A DNA stretch of 64,000 bases, from assembly GCF_028736035.1 (NCBI RefSeq), contig NZ_CP117866.1:3224001-3288000 (forward strand). Direction: 5' to 3'. This DNA comes from Streptomyces sp. T12 (GTDB lineage Bacteria > Actinomycetota > Actinomycetes > Streptomycetales > Streptomycetaceae). Positions 18,264 through 26,238 of the stretch are shown piece by piece. How positions within the stretch are numbered: position 1 is the first letter of the stretch; every line of letters starts with the position of its first letter. A model generated the notes under the pieces. It did not search any database, was not told the DNA's origin, and saw only the letters and a program-made list of their open reading frames with translations. The position numbers were made by a program, and so were the translations under genes.

Positions 18264-19091
18264 ATGGGCATACGAGTGCTGCTCATCGAGGACGACGAGA
18301 CGATCGCCGAGCCGCTCACCGAGGGTCTGGGTCACTTCGGGCTGACGGTGGATCACGTGACCACCGGGGCCGAGGGGCTGAGAAGGCCGTACGGCGATGT
18401 CGTCCTGCTCGACCTCGGGTTGCCGGACATGGACGGCATCGACGTGTGCCGGGGCATCCGGCAGGTCTCGGACGTGCCGGTCATCATCCTGAGTGCGCGG
18501 GGTGAGGAGGCCGACCGGGTACTGGGGCTCGAGCTGGGGGCGGACGACTATCTGGCGAAGCCGTTCAGCGTACGGGAGTTGGTGGCGCGGGTGCGGGCGG
18601 TGACCCGGCGGACCCAGCGCACGGAGGCGGTGGCGGAGCCGGTTCGCACCCCGCCACCCCCGGTGCTCCCGTCGCCCTCCTCGCCACCCTCGCCCTCGTC
18701 ACCACCCTCGCCCTCGTCACCGCCCTTGCCGCCGTCGCCCCCGTCGTTCGAGGAACCCGGCCCCTCACCCTCGTACGCCCCCGGCCCGCTCGTCGTGGAC
18801 CGCCGCACCCGGCAGGTCTGGGTCGGTGAGGCCCCCGTCACGCTCACCCCGAAGGAGTTCGAGCTGCTGGCGCTGCTGACCGAGGATCCGGGTGCGGTCT
18901 ACTCCCGGCAGCAGATCCTGGACCGGGTCTGGGATCCGCACTACGAGGGCCCGACCAAGACGCTGGACGTCCATGTCGCCTCGCTGCGGCGGAAGTTGGG
19001 TGACCCGGGATGGATCCAGACGCTGCGCGGGGTCGGCTTCCGGCTGGCGGTGCAGGCCGAGCCGGGCGGGCAGCAGGTGTCCTCGCCGTGA
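18264..19091 (+). CDS. OmpR-family response regulator with long Pro/Ser linker
   Basis: A 275-residue response regulator. The receiver domain has the acidic pocket (IEDDE), the phospho-acceptor Asp in VVLLDLGLPDMDG and Lys in LAKPFSV. A winged-helix DNA-binding domain (LTPKEFELLALL, then VDVHVASLRRKLGD-type wing) ends the protein. Between them (about residues 128-167) is an unusual Pro/Ser linker made of near-identical SPPSPS units, far longer than the usual few residues. The start at 18264 follows ggagagacagg. The stop overlaps the kinase GTG start. Confidence 0.92.
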   Translation: MGIRVLLIEDDETIAEPLTEGLGHFGLTVDHVTTGAEGLRRPYGDVVLLDLGLPDMDGIDVCRGIRQVSDVPVIILSARGEEADRVLGLELGADDYLAKPFSVRELVARVRAVTRRTQRTEAVAEPVRTPPPPVLPSPSSPPSPSSPPSPSSPPLPPSPPSFEEPGPSPSYAPGPLVVDRRTRQVWVGEAPVTLTPKEFELLALLTEDPGAVYSRQQILDRVWDPHYEGPTKTLDVHVASLRRKLGDPGWIQTLRGVGFRLAVQAEPGGQQVSSP

Positions 19092-20572
19092 CCCGTCGGC
19101 TGCTGCTCAGCTACCTCTCCCTCGCCGCGCTCGTCCTGCTCTGCCTGGAGATCCCGCTGGGCTTCGTCTACTCGCGCAGCGAGCGGGAGCGGGTGGTGAG
19201 CGCGGCGAAGGACGAGGCCGAGTCGGTCTCCGCGTACGCCTCGCTGTCCCTGAGCGCGGGCCGTGCCGAGCGGGACCTGCCGCGCCGGGTGGTGCACTGC
19301 GCCGAGCGCATCGGCGGGAAGGTGGTGGTCGTGGATGCCGCGGGCACCCTGCTCGCCACCTCGCACCCGCTGGCCGCCGTCATGTCGTCCAACCTCGCCT
19401 CCCGCCCCGGTATCGCGGCCGCCCTGCACGGCACCTCCACGGTGGACGTCCGCACGTCGACCATCGGCGGGGTCGAGTACCTCTCGGTCGCCGCGCCGAT
19501 CCGGCACAGCTCGGGACTGCAGGGTGCCGTATGGCTCACGCTGCCGACCCGGACGGTGCACGAACGCGTCCATCACGTCTGGCTGTTGCTCGGCCTCGGC
19601 GGGCTCGGAGTGCTGACGGCGGTCGCGGTGGTCGGGTTCGCGATCGCCCGCTGGACCGGTCGGCCCATCCGTGAACTGGAGCGAGCCACGGACGAGTTGG
19701 CGGACGGCGGCCTGGCCGCGCCGGTGACGATCACGAAGGGGCCGCCCGAAGTGCGCCGCCTGGCCGCCGCGTTCAACCGTACGGCGGCCCGGCTCGCCCA
19801 TCTCCTCGCCGCCCAGCACGCGTTCGCGGGCGAGGCCTCCCATCAGCTCAAGACGCCGCTCGCGGCGCTGCGGCTGAGGCTGGAGAACCTGGAGCCGAGC
19901 ATCCTGGACCGCGGCCGGGGCAGTCTCACGGCCGCGGTGACCGAGACGGACCGGCTCTCCCGGATGGTCGAGGGCCTGCTGGCGATGGCCCGCCTGGAGG
20001 AGGACGCCGCCACGCCCGGCCCGGTCGACGTGGGCGCGGTCTGTGCGGAACGGCACCGCACCTGGCAGCCGCTGTTCGCGAAACAGGGGGTCTGCCTGGT
20101 CCTGTTCGCCGGCAGCGTGGGACCGGTGCTCGCGGTGCCGGGCGGGGTCGAGCAGATCGTGGACAACCTGCTGTCCAACGCCCTGCGTGCTTCCCCGCCG
20201 GGCAGCACCGTGACCATGGAGCTACGGCTCCATGTACCGGCCCGCCGCGCCCTGCGCGACGCCCGCCCCGCCTGGGTCGACCTGCACATCACCGACGAGG
20301 GCCCCGGCATGACCCCGGAACAGCGCGCCCGCGCCTTCGACCGCTTCTGGCGCGCGCCGGGCGCCCCCAAGGGCGGCACGGGACTCGGCCTCTCACTGGT
20401 CCAACGGCTCGCGCACGCGAGCGGCGGCGAGGCGAGCCTGCACGCCTCGGCCGCGGGCGGGCTGGACGCGGTGATCCGCCTGCCGTCGGCGGAGCCGCCG
20501 CGCGAGGTGCACGGGCCGGGCCTCGACGGAGCCGGGCAGCGGAAGCGGGCGGTGCCGGCGTTGCGGGCGTGA
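19088..20572 (+). CDS. Sensor histidine kinase
   Basis: A 494-residue membrane kinase partnered with the regulator it overlaps (GTGA). It has TM1 (LLLSYLSLAALVLLCLEIPLG), a ~125-residue extracellular sensor, TM2 (WLLLGLGGLGVLTAVAVVGF) and a HAMP region. The phospho-acceptor His is in EASHQLKTPLAAL. The ATPase boxes are NLLSNALRAS, DEGPGMT and GGTGLGLSL. The signal is not evident. Just after the stop is a run of degenerate repeats. Confidence 0.92.
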   Translation: MTRRLLLSYLSLAALVLLCLEIPLGFVYSRSERERVVSAAKDEAESVSAYASLSLSAGRAERDLPRRVVHCAERIGGKVVVVDAAGTLLATSHPLAAVMSSNLASRPGIAAALHGTSTVDVRTSTIGGVEYLSVAAPIRHSSGLQGAVWLTLPTRTVHERVHHVWLLLGLGGLGVLTAVAVVGFAIARWTGRPIRELERATDELADGGLAAPVTITKGPPEVRRLAAAFNRTAARLAHLLAAQHAFAGEASHQLKTPLAALRLRLENLEPSILDRGRGSLTAAVTETDRLSRMVEGLLAMARLEEDAATPGPVDVGAVCAERHRTWQPLFAKQGVCLVLFAGSVGPVLAVPGGVEQIVDNLLSNALRASPPGSTVTMELRLHVPARRALRDARPAWVDLHITDEGPGMTPEQRARAFDRFWRAPGAPKGGTGLGLSLVQRLAHASGGEASLHASAAGGLDAVIRLPSAEPPREVHGPGLDGAGQRKRAVPALRA

Positions 20573-20575
20573 GCG

Positions 20576-20676
20576 CACACGGGCGACACTCAGGGGGGCG
20601 CACGCGGGCAGCTGCACTCCGGAGAGTGCACGCGGGTGGCACTCACCTGAGCACTCACGGGCGGCACACGGGCAGC
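20576..20676. repeat. Degenerate repeats following a stop codon
   Basis: Five copies of a motif close to cacgcgggcagc start at about 20576, 20601, 20629, 20656 and 20666, right after the histidine kinase stop (20570-20572). The spacing is irregular. The remainder of the 239-bp gap to the PhoX-like gene shows no other gene. Confidence 0.6.
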
Positions 20677-20811
20677 TCTCAGGTATGCCGTCCGGCGGTC
20701 ATGCGTTGGCCACGGTCCGTCCACCATGCGCCCCTAGGTTCCATGCCGCCCCCCACGCACGACCCCGTCGTCGACCGACGGCGGGGCGGTACGGCACCTC
20801 TTGGAGTGAGA

Positions 20812-21969
20812 GTGGAACGTCGTAGCCTCCTGCGTGCGGCCGTCCTCGGCGGCTCTGCCGCCGTGTTCGGCGGAACCCTGTCGCGCGGCGCCGCGTACGC
20901 CGCGCCCGCCCAGCCCGGCACCGGTCCCTACGGGCCGCTGGGCTCCCCCGACGCCAACGGCATCAGACTCCCGAGCGGCTTCACCAGCCGTGTCATCGCC
21001 CGGTCCGGCCAGACGGTGACCGGCACGTCGTACACCTGGCACAACGCCCCCGACGGCGGCGCCTGTTACGCCGACGGCAGCGGCTGGATCTACGTCTCCA
21101 ACTCCGAGATCAACCCCTCCGGCGGCGCGAGCGCGGTGAAATTCTCCTCGACGGGCGCGATCACAGCCGCGTACCGCATCCTCTCCTCCACCCGTCAGAA
21201 CTGCGCGGGCGGCAAGACCCCGTGGAACACCTGGCTGTCCTGCGAGGAGGTGTCCCTCGGCTACGTCTACGAGACCGACCCGTGGGGCGTGAACACGGCG
21301 ACCCGCCGGGACGCGATGGGCCGCTTCAAGCACGAGGCGGCTGCCGCCGACCCGGTGCGCCAGGTGATCTACCTGACCGAGGACGAGACGAACGGCCGCT
21401 TCTACCGCTTCGTCCCTACCACCTGGGGCAACCTCTCCTCCGGCACCCTCCAGGTCATGGTCGCGGGCAGCGGCACCTCGGGCTCCTTCAGCTGGGCGAA
21501 CGTCCCCGACCCGGACGGCTCCCCGACGGCCACCCGCTCCCAGGTCTCCGGCTCCAAGTCCTTCAACGGCGGCGAGGGGTGCCACTACGCCAACGACACG
21601 GTGTGGTTCACGACCAAGGGCGACAACCGCGTCTGGCAGCTCAACCTGACGTCGAACACCTACGAGTTGGCGTACGACGACTCCCTCGTCAACGGCACGG
21701 CCCCGCTCACCGGCGTCGACAACATCACCGGTTCCTCCTCCGGCGACCTCTTCGTCGCCGAGGACGGCGGCAACATGGAGATCTGCCTGATCACCCCGGA
21801 CGACATCGTCGCCACGTTCCTGCGGATCGACGGCCAGTCGAGCTCGGAGATCACGGGCCCGGCGTTCTCCCCGGACGGAACACGGCTGTACTTCTCCAGC
21901 CAGCGCGGCACGAGCGGCAGCTCGTCGGGCGGGATCACGTATGAGGTGACGGGCCCCTTCCGCGCATAG
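20812..21969 (+). CDS. Secreted DUF839/PhoX-like protein, Tat substrate
   Basis: A 385-residue exported protein of the DUF839 (alkaline phosphatase PhoX-like) group. The GTG start at 20812 follows cttggagtgaga and gives a twin-arginine signal (ERRSLLRAAVLGG). Family landmarks include WLSCEEV, RFKHEAAAADP, YLTEDE and, late, TGVDNITGSSSGDLFVAEDGG. PhoX-type proteins are Ca/Fe-dependent phosphomonoesterases folded as a propeller; activity in this shorter group is not established. It follows the two-component system on the same strand, but is separated from it by a repeat-filled gap. Confidence 0.82.
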   Translation: MERRSLLRAAVLGGSAAVFGGTLSRGAAYAAPAQPGTGPYGPLGSPDANGIRLPSGFTSRVIARSGQTVTGTSYTWHNAPDGGACYADGSGWIYVSNSEINPSGGASAVKFSSTGAITAAYRILSSTRQNCAGGKTPWNTWLSCEEVSLGYVYETDPWGVNTATRRDAMGRFKHEAAAADPVRQVIYLTEDETNGRFYRFVPTTWGNLSSGTLQVMVAGSGTSGSFSWANVPDPDGSPTATRSQVSGSKSFNGGEGCHYANDTVWFTTKGDNRVWQLNLTSNTYELAYDDSLVNGTAPLTGVDNITGSSSGDLFVAEDGGNMEICLITPDDIVATFLRIDGQSSSEITGPAFSPDGTRLYFSSQRGTSGSSSGGITYEVTGPFRA

Positions 21970-22019
21970 CGATTACGAAACAGACACACATCCCACACAT
22001 CTGGTCGCTGGGCATTACG

Positions 22020-22054
22020 GTCATCCCCTCACGCACCACCAGTGGGGGGATGAC
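22020..22054 (+). promoter_or_regulatory. Hairpin enclosing the ribosome site of the excalibur gene
   Basis: gtcatcccc (22020-22028) pairs perfectly with ggggatgac (22046-22054), and the ATG at 22055 follows at once. The G-rich ribosome site lies within the right arm and loop edge, so folding would hide it. This suggests translational control; it could also be chance in GC-rich sequence. Confidence 0.5.
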
Positions 22055-22528
22055 ATGACCAATCCGTACACCTCGGCACCCATGCCGCAGCCGCCCTTCC
22101 GCCCGGCCCCCGGATGGGCCCGCAAGCGCTACGCCCTTCCCGCGCTGGGGCTGGCCCTCTTCCTGGGCATGGGCATCGGCGGCGCGTCAGGACAGGACTC
22201 GAAGTCCACCGACGCGAAGCCCGCGGCGGCCTCGCCGCGCCCCACGGTCACCGTCACGACGACCATGACGGCACCCGCGGAAGAGCCCGAGCCGGCGCCG
22301 ACGGTGACCGCCACGAAGACGGTCAAGGTCACCACGACGGTCACCGCGGCACCCGCGGCGGACAGCGGCTCCGCCTCTGACGGCGACGGCGACTCGTCCG
22401 GCGCCGACGTCTACTACGGCAACTGCAGCGAGGCCCGGGCGGCCGGTGCCGCCCCCGTCCACCGGGGTGAGCCCGGCTACGGCTCCCACCTCGACCGCGA
22501 CAACGACGGCGTGGGCTGCGACAGCTGA
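22055..22528 (+). CDS. Excalibur-domain membrane-anchored protein
   Basis: A 157-residue protein. The basic N-terminus is followed by one membrane segment (RYALPALGLALFLGMGIGG). A Thr/Pro/Ala-rich stalk precedes a C-terminal excalibur Ca-binding domain (YYGNCSEARAAGAAPVHRG, then DRDNDGVGCD). The domain is extracellular and has an EF-hand-like DxDxDG loop. Function beyond calcium binding is not known. It marks the left core edge of the inserted element: the 29-bp repeat begins 26 bp after the stop. Confidence 0.88.
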   Translation: MTNPYTSAPMPQPPFRPAPGWARKRYALPALGLALFLGMGIGGASGQDSKSTDAKPAAASPRPTVTVTTTMTAPAEEPEPAPTVTATKTVKVTTTVTAAPAADSGSASDGDGDSSGADVYYGNCSEARAAGAAPVHRGEPGYGSHLDRDNDGVGCDS

Positions 22529-22553
22529 CGGACGGGCACAAGCCTCCGGAGCA

Positions 22554-22582
22554 GCGAAAGGGCGGCACCCCCGCACAGGGTG
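22554..22582 (+). repeat. Left 29-bp direct repeat (putative attL core)
   Basis: Identical to 33346-33374 over 29 bp; flanking bases differ on both sides. It begins gcgaaagggcggcaccc and ends gcacagggtg. It is directly next to the integrase remnant, as attachment sites usually are. Confidence 0.75.
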
Positions 22583-22599
22583 TATGGCTGGCTTCAGCC

Positions 22600-22880
22600 G
22601 AGCATGGCGCCACACGGGCTTCCGCGGGTTCGCCCGGTCCTCGATGTGCACGACCTTGGGCGGGAACTCCTTGCGGTGCCACTCGATCTCGTCGACGACA
22701 GACTGCCCCTGAGGCACTGCTCTGTAGCTCTGCTTGGTCTTCGGCTCCCCCAGGTACGGCACGCCCTTGTCGAGGCCGATCAGCTGCTGCTTGACCATGA
22801 CGGTCTCGGCCGGCTCCTCGTCTTCCAGGCCGAACAGCTCGCCCTGGCGGAGTCCAGTGGAAGCCGCCTGCCGCGCTGTG
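22600..22880 (-). pseudogene. Tyrosine integrase remnant
   Basis: A minus-strand frame carries GLRQGELFGLEDEE, typical of the start of the catalytic domain (with the first Arg) of phage-type tyrosine integrases. PKTKQSYRAVPQGQSVVDEI follows, typical of the next strand. The N-terminal arm and core-binding domains and the C-terminal HxxR/Tyr part are missing. The frame runs out into the attachment repeat without its own stop. It is fused upstream to a different recombinase remnant near 22880. Confidence 0.65.
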
Positions 22881-23184
22881 GCGGGACGCCGATCTTTCGC
22901 AGGTGGACTTGGAGGCTGACCGGATTCATGGGCTGTCCGGGCCGGCGACCGGGGAAGAGCCACTGTGAGCTTCCACTGCTGGCGTAGGGCAGGTGCTGGC
23001 GGGACTGGACGTATGCCCGCATGAGGTCAGCGACGGGTTCCGGAAGCGGGGGCGGCGGGTCTCCCAGCCGGACGGTGAGGGTAGCCCCGTCGTCGATGAC
23101 GTCGTCGATGACGTCGTCGACGGTGAGGCGGACGATGCGGGTGACGGGTTGCGCGTAGAGGCGACAGCCCTTCCACGCCGACAT
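22881..23184 (-). pseudogene. Second recombinase remnant (transposon type)
   Basis: A minus-strand fragment reads LYAQPVTRIVRLTVDDVIDD and later WLFPGRRPGQPMNPVSLQVH. It resembles the middle of tyrosine recombinases found in Streptomyces transposable elements. Both ends are missing: the 5' side abuts the headless LacI gene at about 23183 and the 3' side joins another integrase fragment in a different frame. A 12-bp tandem duplication (gtcgtcgatgac, near 23094-23117) gives a repeated VIDD in the protein. Confidence 0.5.
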
Positions 23185-23959
23185 GGTTGAGGCGCTCTAC
23201 GCCGCGGCGGGGGCGGCCGGCTATCAGATCGCGCTCAGCGCCGTCGCCGCGAGCCGCAGCGAACAGGAGGCGGTGGAGACGCTGCTCGCCGACCGCTGCG
23301 AGGCGCTGATCCTGCTCAGCCCCCATGCCCCGGCGGCCCGGCTGGCAGAACTCGCGGCGCAGCTTCCCGTCGTCTCCGTGGCCCGCCGGCTGCGTCCGCT
23401 CACCGACGGCGTCGACGTCGTCCGCGCGGCCGACGACGAGGGCGCCCGCCAGGCGGTCGACCACCTCGTGGCACTGGGCCATCGCGACATCGTCCACATC
23501 GACGGGGGCAGGGCGCCGGGCGCTGCCGACCGGCGCCGCGGCTACAAGTCGGCCATGAAGCACCACGGCCTCACCGACCGCGTCCGCCTCGTGCCGGGCG
23601 GGCTGACCGAGGACCACGGTGCGGCAGCCGCACGAACACTCCTCGCCGAGGCTGCCCGCCCCACCGCCGTCCTCGCCTTCAACGACCACTGCGCCATCGG
23701 CGTCCTCGACACCTTCCTGCGCGCCCGTATCCCTGTGCCCGACGAGATCTCGGTCGTCGGCTTCGACGACAGCCACCTCGCCCGCCTCGCCCACGTCCAA
23801 CTCACCACGGTCGGGCAAGAAGCCCGCCAGCTGGCGCGCCGGGCCGTGAGCCGGGCCGTCGCCCGGCTGGAGGGTGAGGCGGCGGACGACGAACGAGAAG
23901 TCGTCGTCACACCACACCTCGTCATACGAAGCACCACCAGGGCACCTTGCCGCTCCTGA
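23183..23959 (+). pseudogene. LacI-family regulator lacking its DNA-binding domain
   Basis: 258 codons match the ligand-binding half of a LacI/GalR regulator (periplasmic-binding-protein fold: EALILLSPHAPAARLAEL, DHLVALGHRDIVHIDGG, RRRGYKSAM, SVVGFDDSHLARLAHVQLTT). About 70-80 N-terminal residues with the helix-turn-helix are absent. The frame begins at the junction with the recombinase remnant, without a ribosome site. The product, if made, could not bind DNA like an intact LacI protein. Confidence 0.85.
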
Positions 23960-24192
23960 CCCGCGCTGCTCCAGTCCCGGCCCGATCTGGTCGAAGTTCC
24001 ACCGCGGCCCCAAAGGACCACCCGCGGCTGTCCGCCGAGGAACCCGCCTCCATCCGAGCGGACGCGCGAGCCAAGGAGGCAGGCAAGCGGGCGAACGCGA
24101 GCCGCTGCCTTGGATCGCGCTGTTCAGACACCGCACCACCTGGGGCATGGAACGGATTGGCATGAAGCGGATCGGTCGGCCGCCTGAGGTCA

Positions 24193-24354
24193 GTGATCGG
24201 TGAGCTGCAGGAGAACCTGCGGCTGTCCACGGCGGAACGGCAGGCGACCACGGAGAACACCGGGCTCCGGCAGCGAGTCACCGAGCTTGAGGACGGCCTC
24301 ACCGCAGCCCGCACCAGCCTCCGCCGCATGATCCGCAACGAGAACCGTCCCTAG
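24193..24354 (+). CDS. Short coiled-coil ORF, probably a transposon-gene fragment
   Basis: A 53-codon frame from GTG 24193. It is Glu/Arg/Leu-rich and predicted coiled-coil (ELQENLRLSTAERQATTENT, then RQRVTELEDGLTAARTSLRR). Its style is that of the C-terminal coiled coils of transposon accessory proteins such as DUF6262/TnpC. gagg lies 5 nt before the GTG. The preceding 23960-24192 contains no convincing gene. Function unknown; a fragment is more likely than a complete gene. Confidence 0.4.
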   Translation: MIGELQENLRLSTAERQATTENTGLRQRVTELEDGLTAARTSLRRMIRNENRP

Positions 24355-24469
24355 ATGATCAATTCCAAGGGATGTCTGCGGAGGGTGTGAGGTGGGCGGC
24401 GGCCGAAGCCACCGCGAGACGGTCAGGCGGCGGGCTGCCGGCCCTGGTTGTCGAGGTGGCAGCGGGCGG

Positions 24470-24859
24470 TCAGGCGTCAGGGTCGACTTCGGGGTGCGTG
24501 AACCGCACGGGCTTGCCCAGCGACCGGGCGTAGGCGATTTCGGCTCGGGTGCTGTCTCCGATGTAGTCGCCGACTACGAGCACCTCATCAGCAAGCCGGA
24601 TCTTCGCCCGGTGCAGATCGTCGAGTCGAACCTTCAGCACCTCGGCCTCGACAGGATCGGACCAAAGTTCGTGCGGCGACTTCATGTCACAGCCCGGTTT
24701 GACGACAATCTTTCCGGCTTTGGTCTCCCGCAGATCGGCCTCGTTCATCTCGGCCATGAAGCGGGTGGAGCCGCAGATCACGACGATACGCGGGAGGCTC
24801 AACAGCTTCTTCGCGTCGGCGAGCTTCTCCTCGGGGGTGAGCAGTTGCGGGTATGACAC
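24470..24859 (-). CDS. Nucleoside 2-deoxyribosyltransferase-like protein
   Basis: A 129-residue cytoplasmic protein with a flavodoxin-like fold of the nucleoside 2-deoxyribosyltransferase superfamily. It has IVVICGSTRFMAEM at the first strand and GDYIGDSTRAEIAYARSLGK, the usual Gly/Ser/Glu-rich active-site region. The GTG start at 24859 has a strong ribosome site (ggaggaacca). Relatives cleave or transfer nucleoside bases, and some phage or defence islands carry them; its role here is unknown. It lies downstream of the P-loop kinase gene on the same strand. Confidence 0.7.
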   Translation of the reverse strand: MSYPQLLTPEEKLADAKKLLSLPRIVVICGSTRFMAEMNEADLRETKAGKIVVKPGCDMKSPHELWSDPVEAEVLKVRLDDLHRAKIRLADEVLVVGDYIGDSTRAEIAYARSLGKPVRFTHPEVDPDA

Positions 24860-25026
24860 TGGTTCCTCCTGGTGGTGTGGTCCAAGGGGTGCCTGCGCAG
24901 ACGAGAACGAGGGATCTTTCTGAGCCCGGCGCCCCTGGCACGGCCAGGTTGTCGAACCATCCACGTGCGCCCACGGCTTACCCCAGGCTCCCGCCCCCAG
25001 TACCGGCACCAAGGTTGGCCGGACGG

Positions 25027-25551
25027 TCACGCGAGTGACGGCCACCGATCGGTAGCCCACTCCAGCCAACCTGACCAGCCAGGAGGCGGACCTCCAACCC
25101 CATGGCCCTCGAGTTCCGCGACATCGGGCTCCTCGAACAGCGTCCTCCAGTGCACGAGGTCCGTCTCGCTCATCGCGAAGGTCTGATGAGGGGTGGTCGA
25201 CTGGCGATGGGCGACCCGAGCACGTTGGGTCTCATGGTCCACCGGCACATACACAAGCTGACAAGACGCGCCCACAGACATCACCAACCAGCGGATCGCG
25301 GATCTCTCGTCACGAGACCAGCATCCGAAATCCAGGACCACGTCGGTTCCCAACCTGAGCGCCTCCAGACCAAGCCAGAGCAGCCGTCCTTCCAGCACAT
25401 CGCGCTTCCCCTCCGGCTGCGGATCGCCGAACAGCGGGAGCATCCACTCATCCGGCGTCAGCCGCAGAGCGCTGTGCTCCTTGGCCAGCTGCCGAGCCCT
25501 CGTGGTCTTTCCGGCCCCGGGCAGGCCAACCGTCAGGAACAACGTCGTCAC
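25027..25551 (-). CDS. P-loop kinase (AAA_33/zeta-toxin-like)
   Basis: A 174-residue P-loop protein with Walker A GLPGAGKTTRARQLA at the N-terminus, a DEW motif (LTPDEWMLPLFGD) and the Walker B-like strand DVVLDFGCWSRDERSA. A lid region contains basic residues (RARVAHRQ). This matches small AAA_33 kinases that phosphorylate nucleosides, sugars or nucleic acid ends. It resembles zeta toxins, but no antitoxin is seen beside it. The substrate is unknown. Confidence 0.8.
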   Translation of the reverse strand: MTTLFLTVGLPGAGKTTRARQLAKEHSALRLTPDEWMLPLFGDPQPEGKRDVLEGRLLWLGLEALRLGTDVVLDFGCWSRDERSAIRWLVMSVGASCQLVYVPVDHETQRARVAHRQSTTPHQTFAMSETDLVHWRTLFEEPDVAELEGHGVGGPPPGWSGWLEWATDRWPSLA

Positions 25552-25756
25552 ACCCAGATCCTGTCACGAAGGCCAAGTGGGAGGATGAATCCTTTTGCTG
25601 CCGAGATCGCCGCACCTGCTCCACTTCGTCGGTGTACTGGCGCAGCCGAGGGCCGGCGGTGTCGCTGGGGATCGGCTCGCCGATCTCGGGGTCGACGGAG
25701 ATGACGACCAGGACACGGTCCAAGGCGTGGATCTCCGCCTCGGTGGTGACGTTCTC

Positions 25757-26215
25757 CAGCCCAACCCGGTCGACCGCGGTAAATCCGGCAGCAAGCTGCA
25801 CGTGTTGTCCGAGGCTCAGGGCGTCCCGCTGGTGGTCGGCACCTCCGGCGCGGACACCAACGACAGCCTGGCCCTCAAGCCTCTGGTGATAGGGATACCG
25901 GCCGTGCGGTCCCGGCGTGGACCGCGCCGCAAGCACCCCGCCAAACTCCGCGCCGACAAGGCTTACCACTGCGCCGACATCCTTTCCTGGCTGCGGGAAC
26001 GCGACATCGTCGCCCGGATCGCCCGGCCGGGCATCGAGTCCTCCGAACGGCTCGGGCGGCACCGCTGGGAGATCGAGCGGTCTCCTGGCTGTTCGGCTAC
26101 CGCCGCCTCACCATCCGGTACGAACGAAAAGGCAGCCACCTCCTCGCCTTCCTCGGCCTCGCCGCCGCCCTGACCTGCTACAAGAAACGTGCCGAACTCA
26201 CCACCTGGGATATCG
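25757..26215 (+). pseudogene. IS5-type transposase, truncated and frameshifted
   Basis: A DDE transposase remnant of the Streptomyces IS5/IS4 kind. It starts at VDRGKSGSKLHVLSEAQG (second catalytic Asp region) and runs through ADKAYHCADILSWLRERDI to WEIERS. A base is lost near 26080, after which the next frame gives WLFGYRRLTIRYERKG. The N-terminal third with the first Asp is missing, and no terminal inverted repeats were seen. An unrelated minus-strand frame at 25564-25760 (TEAEIHALDRVLVVISVDP) may be another gene scrap. Confidence 0.75.
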
Positions 26216-26238
26216 CCTCATTCCTGGTGGACCCGTTT

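Noticed and set aside
25027..25551. Zeta-type toxin of a toxin-antitoxin pair
   Set aside because: No small antitoxin gene precedes it, and the sequence fits general AAA_33 kinases equally well.
25564..25760. Minus-strand fragment with TEAEIHALDRVLVVISVDP as a gene
   Set aside because: Family not recognised, no start or ribosome site, and it is bounded by transposase debris; noted only as a possible scrap.
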